IMG/VR virus record: IMGVR_UViG_3300042549_006742
Location: 1 to 48,631 of that record
Strand: one strand, 5' to 3'
Source: a virus
DNA length: 48,631 nt
In this document: in pieces, positions 23,380-31,642 of the stretch
How positions within the stretch are numbered: the first letter of the stretch is position 1
How the letters are laid out: each line of letters begins with the position of its first letter
Position numbers and translations under genes: made by a program
The notes under the pieces: generated by a model
What the model saw: the letters and a program-made list of their open reading frames with translations, nothing else
Told to the model about the DNA's origin: nothing
The model's database searches: none

Positions 23380-23554
23380 CTTTCAATACTTTTTTAGTTG
23401 AGTCATATCTTTCATAAAACATACTCTTAGGTGTCCAACTGTATCTATTAGTTTCAATACTTAATCTAAAAAATACTTCACCTTCAAGTTCAACATATTT
23501 GTCAACTTCACCCGTGATTGGGTCTATAATCAAATATTCGTTTATAATCTTCAT
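23369..23554 (-). CDS. Small hypothetical protein
   Basis: 61 residues from the ATG at 23554 (MKIINEYLIIDPITGEVDKY). An upstream in-frame TTG is rejected because the ATG is preceded at 4 nt by TATATTTG, the host-type box. It is beta-rich with YSWTPKSMFYERYDS. It heads the overlapping operon down to 22105. Confidence 0.6.
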   Translation of the reverse strand: MKIINEYLIIDPITGEVDKYVELEGEVFFRLSIETNRYSWTPKSMFYERYDSTKKVLKDGK

Positions 23555-23558
23555 AGGA

Positions 23559-23566
23559 CAAATATA
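23559..23566 (-). promoter_or_regulatory. TATATTTG box, leaderless spacing
   Basis: TATATTTG followed by TCCT and the ATG at 23554 on the minus strand. No TTG lies at the ideal distance; one is 12 nt away. Confidence 0.4.
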
Positions 23567-23582
23567 CGGACTTATTTCCAAT

Positions 23583-23617
23583 AAAAAAAGGAGTAACGTT
23601 TAAATTACTCCTTTTAA
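23583..23617. terminator. 11-bp hairpin terminator
   Basis: AAAAGGAGTAA (23586-23596) pairs with TTACTCCTTTT (23605-23615), with a T-run on either strand. It ends the 23668-23916 transcript just upstream of the next promoter. Confidence 0.85.
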
Positions 23618-23667
23618 ATATATAGAGGCTCTCGTGATGAGAGTGATAGTAATAATAAATACCACTA

Positions 23668-23916
23668 TTATTTTAAAAAATCAACACTCCTGTTATTTTG
23701 TGAACGATTTTTTTTGATTTTGTTAGATTGGAACTTTTTAATTTTATTGAAAAGTACACCAATAGTGTAAATTCTTGACTCATCTAATTTACCTCCCCAC
23801 TTAACCATTAGTTTTTTGAATAGGTTATCCGCAACCGATATTTGGTCTAAAGTCACACAAGATGTTAATACATCTATAACCCAATTGAATTCTACTTGAA
23901 ATTGTGTCTTTTCCAT
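23668..23916 (-). CDS. Small basic hypothetical protein
   Basis: 82 residues. The helical N-terminal part (FNWVIDVLTSCVTLDQISVADNLF) is followed by a very basic Asn/Lys/Arg tail. A TATCTTTG sequence lies 23 nt upstream of the ATG (23947-23940), without a clear TTG partner. The basic tail could bind nucleic acid. No family is recognised. The 50 nt downstream hold a second short stem (CTCTC/GAGAG). Confidence 0.6.
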   Translation of the reverse strand: MEKTQFQVEFNWVIDVLTSCVTLDQISVADNLFKKLMVKWGGKLDESRIYTIGVLFNKIKKFQSNKIKKNRSQNNRSVDFLK

Positions 23917-23951
23917 ATCGTTTAGTTTTAAAGTTTAATCAAAGATAGTGA

Positions 23952-24284
23952 TTAAAAGTCTGAAGTTAAAATTAAATCTACGAATTTTTTAATAGTTCTT
24001 CTTTTTAATGAAACATCAACACCGGGGAACACATCATCAATTTCGTTAAATAAACGGTTGACCAATGATTTTTTATTATCATCAACAGAGAGTAATTTAT
24101 CATCAATTCGAATCATAATTCTATTTTTCATAAAATCATCATTAAAGAAAGTGCTATTTCCAAATGGTTTTGATACAGGAAAATGTCTTTTAAGGAATGT
24201 TAGGATTTGTTTATCCGTATTCTCTTCGTTATATTTTTTTAAAATCTCTTCTCTCTCAGATTCGGTTATTATTAATCGTCCCAT
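23952..24284 (-). CDS. Tagged hypothetical protein
   Basis: 110 residues from the ATG at 24284, chosen over the ATG at 24290 because the tag (MGRLIITESEREEILKKY) starts there and a TATTTAT box lies exactly 4 nt upstream. The remaining 90 residues are mixed and unassigned (FFNDDFMKNRIMIRIDDKLL). There is no clear [I/L]-x-E-Q site. Confidence 0.7.
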   Translation of the reverse strand: MGRLIITESEREEILKKYNEENTDKQILTFLKRHFPVSKPFGNSTFFNDDFMKNRIMIRIDDKLLSVDDNKKSLVNRLFNEIDDVFPGVDVSLKRRTIKKFVDLILTSDF

Positions 24285-24288
24285 AAAC

Positions 24289-24295
24289 ATAAATA
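24289..24295 (-). promoter_or_regulatory. TATTTAT start-proximal box
   Basis: TATTTAT, GTTT, ATG on the minus strand (ATG at 24284). Confidence 0.5.
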
Positions 24296-24335
24296 TTAAG
24301 GTTTAGTTCTTTTACAAAGATACTTATTATTTAAT

Positions 24336-24614
24336 ATGTTTCTTGTAAAATATTTTGATTTACATTTTAATCGTTTATATAAAAACGAATTGGAACTACT
24401 CTATGGAGAAGGTGCAAAAATTGTTGTGAATAATGTATCGTATTCAACTAACAATAAATCGTATGTTGTTGATGTTAAATTAATACTTGGTGACACAACG
24501 TATGATGATATGACGGACCTATATAGTGATGGGTTAAATTATTTAGTTACAGAATCTTGGAAAGGTTCCGGGTTTAAAACAAAAATATCTTTAATTTATT
24601 CCGTAGACATTTGA
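24336..24614 (+). CDS. Hypothetical protein
   Basis: 92 residues, no recognised domain. A strand-rich core (AKIVVNNVSYSTNNKSYVVDVKLIL) is followed by a helix and a C-terminal strand. The ATG is preceded by an AT-rich region with a near-match to the TATTTAT box. It lies just upstream of the FKBP gene on the same strand. Confidence 0.55.
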   Translation: MFLVKYFDLHFNRLYKNELELLYGEGAKIVVNNVSYSTNNKSYVVDVKLILGDTTYDDMTDLYSDGLNYLVTESWKGSGFKTKISLIYSVDI

Positions 24615-24657
24615 TTATTCGAAAAACGTGCATTATACTTAATAAAAAAAACAAATT

Positions 24658-25092
24658 ATGAAGAAAATTGAAACAGGTGACACAATTAAAGTTCACTACA
24701 CAGGAAAATTAGAAGATGGTACTGTTTTTGACACATCTTTGTCTGATGGACGTGAACCATTAGAGGTAAAATTAGGAGAATCACCACTTATCCAAGGATT
24801 TGTTGACGGATTACTTGAAATGACAGTTGGTGAGAAGAAAACTGTTGAAATTGATGTTGAAAACGCTTATGGTCAAATTAATGAGAATTTGATTTCTGTT
24901 GTTCCTAAAGACCAAGTACCTGAAGGGGTTCAAGTTGGTGAAGGATTACAAGCGATGACACCAAACGGAATGCCAATCAATGTATTAGTAACTGAAGTTA
25001 ATGAAGAAACTATTACGGTTGATGCTAATCACCCATTGGCTGGTAAAAAATTAATATTTGACTTAGAAGTTGTTGAATTAGTTGAAGCTTAA
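24658..25092 (+). CDS. FKBP-type peptidyl-prolyl isomerase, SlyD-like
   Basis: 144 residues. IKVHYTGKLEDGTVFDTS and IQGFVDGLLEMTVGEKK are the FKBP halves. The insert between about 75 and 130 (VPEGVQVGEGLQAMTPNG ... VTEVNEETITVDANHPLAG) is the chaperone IF domain of SlyD, and it lacks the His-rich C-terminal tail. SlyD enzymes accelerate proline isomerisation and act as folding chaperones. A foldase on a phage is unusual and could serve virion-protein folding. It is followed by a good terminator. Confidence 0.9.
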   Translation: MKKIETGDTIKVHYTGKLEDGTVFDTSLSDGREPLEVKLGESPLIQGFVDGLLEMTVGEKKTVEIDVENAYGQINENLISVVPKDQVPEGVQVGEGLQAMTPNGMPINVLVTEVNEETITVDANHPLAGKKLIFDLEVVELVEA

Positions 25093-25110
25093 TTAAAAAA
25101 AGAATATATC

Positions 25111-25137
25111 AAAACCCGGCAATAGTCGGGTTTTTTT
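25111..25137 (+). terminator. Intrinsic terminator
   Basis: AAAACCCG pairs with CGGGTTTT around a short loop, followed by T7. Confidence 0.85.
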
Positions 25138-25522
25138 ATTCATACATATTTTCAACCAAGTCAGGATTTTTCTTTTCGAACACTTTGATTAGTTGACCGG
25201 CCAATGAATTGGCTTCGTCTTCATTCGGTCCCCCAATATCAGGTCCCATATCTCGTTTTAAAACGTTCATTTGGTATTCGTGAACCCATTCGTGTGCCAA
25301 CGTCCTAAAGATGTCACGAGTCATTCTATTTTTACATAAAACATTAATCTGATTAGGTAATCGACTACCTGTTGTCATACCACCAACTCTTTCACCTAAA
25401 AAAGTGATTGTAATATCATCCTTCAATGGTAGACAATGGTTTAATAACTTAATAAACTCATCATAAACTTTATAGTTGTCTTTATTTATATCTGATTTCT
25501 TATGTTCTATAGTAACTTTCAT
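25136..25522 (-). CDS. Small HExxH zinc peptidase-like protein
   Basis: 128 residues, very small for a peptidase. LAHEWVHEYQ puts HEWVH at 77-81, and NEDEANSLAGQLI gives a Glu (about 103) in the SprT/minimal-gluzincin position. The N-terminus is a short beta region. It is divergent from the lysozyme-like gene at 25558, with mirror-image TATTTAT boxes. It may process virion or host proteins; the substrate is unknown. Confidence 0.8.
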   Translation of the reverse strand: MKVTIEHKKSDINKDNYKVYDEFIKLLNHCLPLKDDITITFLGERVGGMTTGSRLPNQINVLCKNRMTRDIFRTLAHEWVHEYQMNVLKRDMGPDIGGPNEDEANSLAGQLIKVFEKKNPDLVENMYE

Positions 25523-25532
25523 ACCTATTAAA

Positions 25533-25547
25533 TATTTATAATAAATA
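25533..25547. promoter_or_regulatory. Mirror-image divergent TATTTAT boxes
   Basis: TATTTAT (25533-25539), one base, then ATAAATA (25541-25547), which is TATTTAT on the minus strand. The spacing to each divergent ATG is 18 nt. Confidence 0.6.
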
Positions 25548-25557
25548 CTTTTAAATT

Positions 25558-26388
25558 ATGAGTAAGAGATTAATAATTACTGAATCAGAAAAAAACGAAA
25601 TAAAAGGTCTATATAATATTAACGAACAGGATAAGCCAGGCTTTGGTGATGCGATAATGGCATTATTAAAAAAATCAGAAGATGAGTCTAATTCAGACGA
25701 TAAAACTAAAACTGATGATACCAAATCAGATAATTCTGACGATTCATATTTAAATGATAAAACTTCAGGTTCTGTTGATTCTAAATGGATGAAAGTTACC
25801 AAAAAAGTAATTGATAAATTTGAAGGTGGTTATTGGAATGGTTCAACATCAAAGAATAATCAAACAACTAAATTAGGTATTTGTAGTAATCATCCTGACG
25901 GAAGTATGGGTGCTTCAACTGAAACTATGTTTGGGTTAGACAGATATAATGGTAGTATTGAAAAAACATCTGATGGTCAAGAATTTTTCAGACTTATTGA
26001 TAAACAGAAGAAAGACCTTGGTATGGCCCAATTCTGTAAAAAATGGAAATGGAATTATAAAGGTGGTGAATTAGAAGATACGTTAAAAAATTTAGCGGCT
26101 AAAGTAATGAAACATAGTTATGATAGAAATGCCGGTAATTACTTCTCACCTGAACTTAGAAAACGTGTTGAAAGTAATGATAGATTATTAATGCACTTCT
26201 CATATGCTAGTTGGAATGGACCTGGTTTCTTCCAAAAATTCGCAAAAAGTTTAAATAACGCAGTTAAAGATGGTAAGTCTGATAAAGAATTATTAAAACA
26301 AGCAATTGAGGATAGAAAAGGAACTCGATTATTGAGACAGGAAAAAGTTGCAGCAGTATTAACTGACCCTAATTTAAATTTAGCATAA
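25558..26388 (+). CDS. Tagged lysozyme-like murein hydrolase
   Basis: 276 residues. The N-terminus is the tag (MSKRLIITESEKNEIKGLY) ending in INE-Q. An acidic Ser/Asp linker (about 40-75) precedes a domain with KFEGGYWNG at about 89-97, resembling the EGGY catalytic motif of GH108-type phage lysozymes, then GICSN and GASTETMFGLDRYNG. The identification is moderate. The tag implies this enzyme is packaged or localised with the other tagged proteins, which would make it a virion-borne rather than a cytoplasmic lysin. It overlaps the next gene by one base. Confidence 0.65.
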   Translation: MSKRLIITESEKNEIKGLYNINEQDKPGFGDAIMALLKKSEDESNSDDKTKTDDTKSDNSDDSYLNDKTSGSVDSKWMKVTKKVIDKFEGGYWNGSTSKNNQTTKLGICSNHPDGSMGASTETMFGLDRYNGSIEKTSDGQEFFRLIDKQKKDLGMAQFCKKWKWNYKGGELEDTLKNLAAKVMKHSYDRNAGNYFSPELRKRVESNDRLLMHFSYASWNGPGFFQKFAKSLNNAVKDGKSDKELLKQAIEDRKGTRLLRQEKVAAVLTDPNLNLA

Positions 26389-27530
26389 TGAGAAAATTAA
26401 TAGAAAGTGTACTCCACGAAGAATTGGGGGTCCCATCAAACATTGTTGAAGCGGCAAAAAGTATTACTGAAAACGTATACTATGAACTAAAAAAAATATT
26501 TAGTGGTGATGGTTATCTAACTGAAGATAATTATCCATTATCATTCCGAATAAATACGAACATTAGTGATTTAACCATCAAAAATATTTCCTTTATGTTA
26601 GAAATTAAAGAGGCGGGTGTTGATGAGTTAACTTTGGGAGGTGCAGGATTTAATCCAAGACAAAGTGTTGATTACAATAAATTTGTTTATGTTTCAAAAA
26701 AAGACCCAAGTGATTTACACATTATGTTAAAATTCTACATACCTGATGATGAAGATGTTGATGTAACATTTGATGACTTTTTCACATACTATGAAGAAAA
26801 TTTTAATGATGTTGTAAATAACATTTCACACGAAATAAAACACGCTTACGACCATTTTAAAAAACCTGAAGAATCTATCCCATCATCAGTTGAATATCAA
26901 TCATCAATTAATTTTGGATTTGGTATTAGACCATTACAAGAATTCTTTTTTGATGTTTACTACAGTCATCAAACTGAAAATTTGGTGAGAGCCACTGAGA
27001 TTTATACAAGTGTTAAAACAGAAAAGATTAATGAAGACAGATTTCTTGAGTTTTTATTAAAGACCGAATCATACAAACGTTATAAGAACCTACAAAATTT
27101 TACGTTTGAGCAATTTTATAATTCATTATTAGATTCGGTTGACGTTATTAAAGAAAGACTTGAGTCAAACGAAATTGATATTCCTGAAACAGATGATGAG
27201 GTTGTTAAATTAATTTTACAATTAGCCTACACTAACATTACCAATAAAAAAATTGACACTTTAAATAAACATTTAGCAAGTGGTTTTGCCGAAATGTTTA
27301 TGGGTATTGACCCTGAAAGTGAAAAAGGTAAATTTTTCAATAAAAACGCATCTAAATTTGGTAGATATGAAAATAATTATTTAGGTTTTTATAAAGACCA
27401 AATAAAAAAATTCAATATAGTCGGAGATAAAATGGTTAAAAAAATCTCAAAGTTATATGCAATTGCTAACAATGAAGATTCTAACCAAAGTGATATCATC
27501 AAAAAAATATATAACAAAGTAAACCCCTAA
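26388..27530 (+). CDS. Putative HExxH metallopeptidase
   Basis: 380 residues. NISHEIKHAYDHF places HEIKH at 148-152, and LVRATEIY (about 203) could give the third ligand. The N-terminus (MRKLIESVLHEELG) has an L-H-E site and may be a reduced tag. The C-terminal half is helical. It is coupled to the lysozyme-like gene (stop and ATG share a base). It is the largest of the three HExxH proteins; wall-peptide or maturation cleavage are possible roles. Confidence 0.7.
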   Translation: MRKLIESVLHEELGVPSNIVEAAKSITENVYYELKKIFSGDGYLTEDNYPLSFRINTNISDLTIKNISFMLEIKEAGVDELTLGGAGFNPRQSVDYNKFVYVSKKDPSDLHIMLKFYIPDDEDVDVTFDDFFTYYEENFNDVVNNISHEIKHAYDHFKKPEESIPSSVEYQSSINFGFGIRPLQEFFFDVYYSHQTENLVRATEIYTSVKTEKINEDRFLEFLLKTESYKRYKNLQNFTFEQFYNSLLDSVDVIKERLESNEIDIPETDDEVVKLILQLAYTNITNKKIDTLNKHLASGFAEMFMGIDPESEKGKFFNKNASKFGRYENNYLGFYKDQIKKFNIVGDKMVKKISKLYAIANNEDSNQSDIIKKIYNKVNP

Positions 27531-27547
27531 TTAAATAGGGGTTTTTT
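27519..27547 (+). terminator. Intrinsic terminator
   Basis: AAACCCCTA (27521-27529) pairs with TAGGGGTTT (27536-27544), followed by T. The stop codon of the upstream gene falls within the 5' arm. Confidence 0.85.
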
Positions 27548-27548
27548 A

Positions 27549-27851
27549 TTAATTAGATAAATCAGTGGGTTCAAAACCAAAGAACTCAGATAATTTACTA
27601 AACTCCGGTTTCATACCACTTGAGTAATCACTATATTTTAAATCTCTACCTTCAGAATCAATTAGACTAAGCATACCACTAACATATTTGAATATGTTTT
27701 TATCGTTCAAGATTGCTATTAATTCACGATGTTCATCAATCATCATATAACCTTCCATAGTTTTATATGCGGTTAATATGTTTCCCTCCGAATTTAACAA
27801 TACAATACTTGGGAATTTCTTATTCAACAAACTAATTTCTTTTTTCTTCAT
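27549..27851 (-). CDS. Hypothetical protein
   Basis: 100 residues with a beta-rich N-terminal half (FPSIVLLNSEGNILTAYKTM) and a hydrophilic C-terminus. No domain is recognised. It lies 3 nt downstream of 27855-28088 and is likely cotranscribed with it and with thymidylate synthase. Confidence 0.6.
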   Translation of the reverse strand: MKKKEISLLNKKFPSIVLLNSEGNILTAYKTMEGYMMIDEHRELIAILNDKNIFKYVSGMLSLIDSEGRDLKYSDYSSGMKPEFSKLSEFFGFEPTDLSN

Positions 27852-27854
27852 AAC

Positions 27855-28088
27855 TTAACTTATTATATTGATTTCACTTTCTGTTTCAATGACAACTCTC
27901 GCACCACAACTTAATATAGGTTTTTTATCCCCACTACCACAATATATTATCTTACTTGGACCAAGTATCTCAACTTCATTACAATAAGTGTTCTTACGTC
28001 CTTGTTTTATCGTAATTACGGGTAAGTCAGTATCTTTTGTTTTGTTTGACCTGATATGATGTTGATTAACGTGTATCCGTGTCTTCAT
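27855..28088 (-). CDS. Conserved phage-type small protein
   Basis: 77 residues. MKTRIHVNQHHIRSNKT, PVITIKQGRKNTYCNEVEI and CGARVVIETESE form a compact pattern I associate with small conserved proteins of T4-like phages; the function of that family is unknown. It lies 18 nt after thymidylate synthase on the same strand. Identification rests on memory of the pattern, not a search. Confidence 0.7.
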   Translation of the reverse strand: MKTRIHVNQHHIRSNKTKDTDLPVITIKQGRKNTYCNEVEILGPSKIIYCGSGDKKPILSCGARVVIETESEINIIS

Positions 28089-28106
28089 TTCTTCAAATAT
28101 AATAAA

Positions 28107-29435
28107 TTAATTTGATAATGGTGCTTTTATTGTTGGATGTGATTGATATCCGATAATCTCAAAATCCGTAATTTCCATATTCTTAATAAGAACATCAATA
28201 TCACTATGTAAAGGACCAACACCACATTCACCTGATTCAGTAGGCCAAAACTCAGTGTTAATGTTTAATGTTGGTAATTGAAATGGTGTCCTTGTTCTTG
28301 TCGGAATTTTAAATTCATCACAAACTTTTGTGAATTCTTCATCACTCATTCCTTCCTGTATCTTAGACAAATCTAATTTGGGGTTTTCATAACACATACA
28401 AACTCTTTCATCAACTCGTAATTCTCTACCAATTTGTTCTTTTGCTTGTTCAATATGGTTTGAATATAAATGAGTATCTCCCAAGTTTCCAATTAATTGG
28501 TCAGGAACCATATTCACCTCTTTAGCAATGATTTCCAATAACAATCCATAAGATGCAATATTGAATGGTAAACCTAAGAATGTATCTACTGAACGTTGAT
28601 TCCACATTAATGAGATTGCTCTTCTTTGAGGAACTACATTAGTCCCTAAATTATCTAAAAATTCGTGTCTGTATACTAATTTTAATTCTTCAGTTTCATC
28701 AGGGTGATGTGTTTTAGTTAAACAATCTTCTCTTATTAACGGATTAAATTTATCTGCTATTGACAATCTCTCATCTAAACTCAACTCTCTTGTATAAACT
28801 TGAAATCCATAATGACAAGGTGGTAGTACCATTGAATCCAATTCTCCAACATTCCAAGCATTTACCATCAAACGTCTTGAATCAGGATTTGTTTTAAGTT
28901 CGTTGATTAAACACGAGATTTGGTCAATAACTGTTTGGTCAGCTTCTTCATAAATGTTTTCATATGAACCGTCAGTTGAAAAATACATTTTCTTTTTAGT
29001 CCATCTTCTCCATTGCTTACCATACACAGGACCTAAATCACCCCACTTCTTAGCAAACTCATCATCTGTTTTGATTTTGTTGATGAATTCTTCTTGCGTG
29101 TAGGAACGTTTGACTGTTTCATCCTCATAAAATTCGTGACCATCTTTATAAGCGGTACAGTAATTCTTATAAGCATCACCATCCCAAATATGACAATCAT
29201 TATCAACAAGGTATTTGATGTTTGTATCACCACGTAAGAACCATAACAATTCGGTAATAACTCCTTTCATATACATTTTCTTTGTTGTAAGAAGAGGAAA
29301 TCCGTCCTTCATATTATGACGAATGGTATAACCAAAGATAGATTTAGTTCCCGTACCGGTTCTATCTTTCTTATCAACCCCATAATCTAATATGGTTTGA
29401 AGTAAATCTGTGTATTGTTTATCTAACGTGTTCAT
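28107..29435 (-). CDS. thyA: Thymidylate synthase with large insertions
   Basis: 442 residues against about 264 in E. coli ThyA. The conserved parts are present: RTGTGT (25-30), FPLLTTKK, ELLWFLRGDTN, WGDLGPVYGKQWR, RRLMVNAWN, catalytic Cys207 in LPPCHYGFQ, GLPFNIASY, and HPTIKAP at the end. Extra segments lie around 100-130, at 215-270, and near 350-385. The enzyme makes dTMP from dUMP using methylene-THF, and pairs with the DHFR at 32087. It heads a minus-strand run to 27549. No intein or intron splice motif is obvious in the inserts. Confidence 0.93.
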   Translation of the reverse strand: MNTLDKQYTDLLQTILDYGVDKKDRTGTGTKSIFGYTIRHNMKDGFPLLTTKKMYMKGVITELLWFLRGDTNIKYLVDNDCHIWDGDAYKNYCTAYKDGHEFYEDETVKRSYTQEEFINKIKTDDEFAKKWGDLGPVYGKQWRRWTKKKMYFSTDGSYENIYEEADQTVIDQISCLINELKTNPDSRRLMVNAWNVGELDSMVLPPCHYGFQVYTRELSLDERLSIADKFNPLIREDCLTKTHHPDETEELKLVYRHEFLDNLGTNVVPQRRAISLMWNQRSVDTFLGLPFNIASYGLLLEIIAKEVNMVPDQLIGNLGDTHLYSNHIEQAKEQIGRELRVDERVCMCYENPKLDLSKIQEGMSDEEFTKVCDEFKIPTRTRTPFQLPTLNINTEFWPTESGECGVGPLHSDIDVLIKNMEITDFEIIGYQSHPTIKAPLSN

Positions 29436-29440
29436 ATAAT

Positions 29441-30082
29441 TTATTTTTTCTTTTTTTTGGTTTCAGGATAAACACCTAAAGAATACCCTAACATTAATTC
29501 AAGATTCCCTAAGTTTGTTTCAGTTCTCACAGGGGTGTCATTATTATAGAATAACGAACAAAGAACTATTTTTTTCTGTGACAAACTATAAACTACTTTC
29601 CAACAAATTGAAGGTATCTTCATCCCATTCACTTCGATATTTGGGGTTCCCCAATATCCACCTGTATAAATCATTAGTGAATCGGTTTGGGACATTTTCC
29701 TAATCTCGGTTTCCATCGCTTTCCAAATCCCTCTATTAAGTTTTCTTGTTTGTGGTAATCTATTATAATCTCTAAAAGTTAAAGAATCAAGACGACAGTT
29801 ATACGCAAAGTCTTCGGCGTTAGCCAAATGTCCTTTATCGTATAAAGTCCCTTTATATTGATTCTCATTCACTAATTTTAATTTAGTATCGTTCACCCAA
29901 TTGGTGGCTCTTTGACACTTACCACCACCTTTATACAACTTGTATTTCACATATAATGGTTGTTCTAATTGTTTATTAACGTAAGCGGTGTAAGCTTCAT
30001 TTATAATTGTCGTGTCAACTTTATATTGACTCAATAATGGTAAACTTACCATTAAACATAACACTAAAAAAAATCCTTTCAT
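29441..30082 (-). CDS. Secreted DNA/RNA non-specific endonuclease (NUC1 family)
   Basis: 213 residues. A signal peptide (FFLVLCLMVSLPLLSQY) precedes a NUC1 domain: YDKGHLANAEDF carries the DRGH-type catalytic His (H85), and YNRLPQTRKLNRGIWKAMETEIR has the Mg-binding Asn and the conserved N-x-G-x-W-x-x-x-E pattern. Such enzymes cut DNA and RNA outside the cytoplasm. It is a phage-encoded secreted nuclease, which could feed nucleotides or block competing DNA. It overlaps no neighbour but is within 1 nt of the gene at 30083. Confidence 0.88.
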   Translation of the reverse strand: MKGFFLVLCLMVSLPLLSQYKVDTTIINEAYTAYVNKQLEQPLYVKYKLYKGGGKCQRATNWVNDTKLKLVNENQYKGTLYDKGHLANAEDFAYNCRLDSLTFRDYNRLPQTRKLNRGIWKAMETEIRKMSQTDSLMIYTGGYWGTPNIEVNGMKIPSICWKVVYSLSQKKIVLCSLFYNNDTPVRTETNLGNLELMLGYSLGVYPETKKKKK

Positions 30083-30343
30083 TTATTTTGTTTCTTCAAT
30101 TGTGTATTGTCCACAAATAATAACTCTTTTATGGTCTTCGTTAATCATACTAAGACAAGATTTATCAATTACCTTATACGTTATTGCGTGATATCGGTAT
30201 TTATGTGAATCTATAATTAAATACTTACATTGGTTGTATTTGTTATCTTCACATTTTACGAATAACACTGAACTAACAATAATCATTACCATTACAATAA
30301 TACCAACTATGGCATCAAATTTATTCATATAACCATCCGTCAT
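30083..30343 (-). CDS. Small secreted or membrane protein
   Basis: 86 residues. One hydrophobic segment (IVGIIVMVMIIVSSVLFV, about 12-29) precedes a Cys-rich exported domain with four Cys. The ATG at 30343 is favoured by an ATGA overlap with the preceding gene; an alternative ATG is at 30328. It is followed directly by the secreted nuclease, so it might be a partner or immunity factor, but this is only context. Confidence 0.6.
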   Translation of the reverse strand: MTDGYMNKFDAIVGIIVMVMIIVSSVLFVKCEDNKYNQCKYLIIDSHKYRYHAITYKVIDKSCLSMINEDHKRVIICGQYTIEETK

Positions 30344-30636
30344 AACAATTCTGTTATTAATTTAACAACTTCACTCTTGTATCCACCGATAGTCCATTCA
30401 GTAATGGTTTCAATATTTGGATTACCATACTTAGCACCATTTTTATAGTTGTAGATATTAGCGACCTCACCGTTTTCAAATTCCACTTTCCATTCAGCAT
30501 CAACTTTACCATCACCTGACGCCTTTCTTGGTTCTCCAAATAATTCAACCAACTTAGCGTAAGTTGTTGTGAAATCAGCTTTGTGCGATGTTCCAACCAC
30601 GTTGATGTGTTCGTCGTTATGTGTTCTATATTTCAT
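30340..30636 (-). CDS. Conserved phage-type hypothetical protein
   Basis: 98 residues: AKLVELFGEPRKASGDGKVDAEWKVEF, ending in an amphipathic helix. The domain appears as small stand-alone proteins in phages, as far as I recall, with unknown function. It ends with an ATGA overlap and probably drives translation of 30083-30343. Confidence 0.6.
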   Translation of the reverse strand: MKYRTHNDEHINVVGTSHKADFTTTYAKLVELFGEPRKASGDGKVDAEWKVEFENGEVANIYNYKNGAKYGNPNIETITEWTIGGYKSEVVKLITELL

Positions 30637-30663
30637 ATTCTTTAGATTTTAAAACAAATATAA

Positions 30664-30696
30664 ATAAAAAACCCCAAACTTTTTAGATTTGGGGTT
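30664..30696 (-). terminator. Intrinsic terminator
   Basis: AACCCCAAA (30670-30678) pairs with TTTGGGGTT (30688-30696), with a T-run on the minus strand. Confidence 0.85.
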
Positions 30697-30705
30697 AAAT
30701 TATTT

Positions 30706-31638
30706 TTAATAATCTGATATTTGATACGCTCTGAGTGGTTTGACATCATCTAAACCATAAACCTCACTAAGCCATACCTTTAATAGTGATTGGATTTCAT
30801 CCCAATCATAACCTAAAACTTCACCAAAAAACGCCCATACTCTATCATTATCAATATTAACAATATGTCTACCATCATCGTTATAATACGCAAATAATGG
30901 TTTACCATTTTCATCACGATAAAACAAAACCTCACCTTTCTTAACCGGATTTAAATTATTAAATTGGTTAAGGAATGATAATGGATTATCTTGATATGCT
31001 CGTTTGATTATATCTAAATTACCACCGAACAATTTAATAGCGTTTTCATATCCCAAGTCTTCGACTGCGTGTCTTACCTTCTTATTTAATGGGTTATCAC
31101 TTTCTTCTTTTAATACATTTTTGATTGTATCTCTTAAAGATTCCCCTTCACGTATCATACCATCCCACAAACCTGTTTTATCAAGTAATCCAAAGGCTTC
31201 TTCATCACTAATCACATCTTCATAACCTGGCCAATTATATGGTCTACCATTGAATGATTTGATAAATAGATTTTGGTGTGATGGGATTTCCAAATCAATA
31301 TCGTATATTTCAAATCCGTGGTCATCGGCAACCGCACCAATCCATTGTTTTAATAGATATATCTCTTCACCTGATAGATTTTTAAAATCAACAATCATAT
31401 CAACAATTATCTCAACAAATTCTTCATCCATAATATCATAATCCAATATATTAAAATAAAAAAATGCGTCAGGAAAACGTCTTTGTGAAACACTACAACT
31501 ACCTTTTAAATTGCCAAGATGATGACCTAATTCAGGGTTATCATCAACCACTTGTTTAAATTTGTAGAAACCACCCAACATTTTAATTGCTTGAGATAGT
31601 CCAAACTTTTCAATTAAGTTATTAATTTTCTCAACCAT
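30706..31638 (-). CDS. Protein with two LGG-type helical modules
   Basis: 310 residues. Two copies of a roughly 25-residue module are visible: IEKFGLSQAIKMLGG near the start, and VEDLGYENAIKLFGG at about 193. Before the second copy lies SLRDTIKNVLKE-E, resembling an internal tag with an L-K-E site. The same module recurs in the 38940-40601 genes. No enzyme motif is present. It sits next to the tagged gene at 31643 and ends at a good terminator. Confidence 0.7.
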   Translation of the reverse strand: MVEKINNLIEKFGLSQAIKMLGGFYKFKQVVDDNPELGHHLGNLKGSCSVSQRRFPDAFFYFNILDYDIMDEEFVEIIVDMIVDFKNLSGEEIYLLKQWIGAVADDHGFEIYDIDLEIPSHQNLFIKSFNGRPYNWPGYEDVISDEEAFGLLDKTGLWDGMIREGESLRDTIKNVLKEESDNPLNKKVRHAVEDLGYENAIKLFGGNLDIIKRAYQDNPLSFLNQFNNLNPVKKGEVLFYRDENGKPLFAYYNDDGRHIVNIDNDRVWAFFGEVLGYDWDEIQSLLKVWLSEVYGLDDVKPLRAYQISDY

Positions 31639-31642
31639 AATT

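Noticed and set aside
25551-25802. Minus-strand frame opposite the lysozyme-like gene
   Set aside because: Ser/Leu-rich complement of the acidic linker; no start signal and no conserved features.
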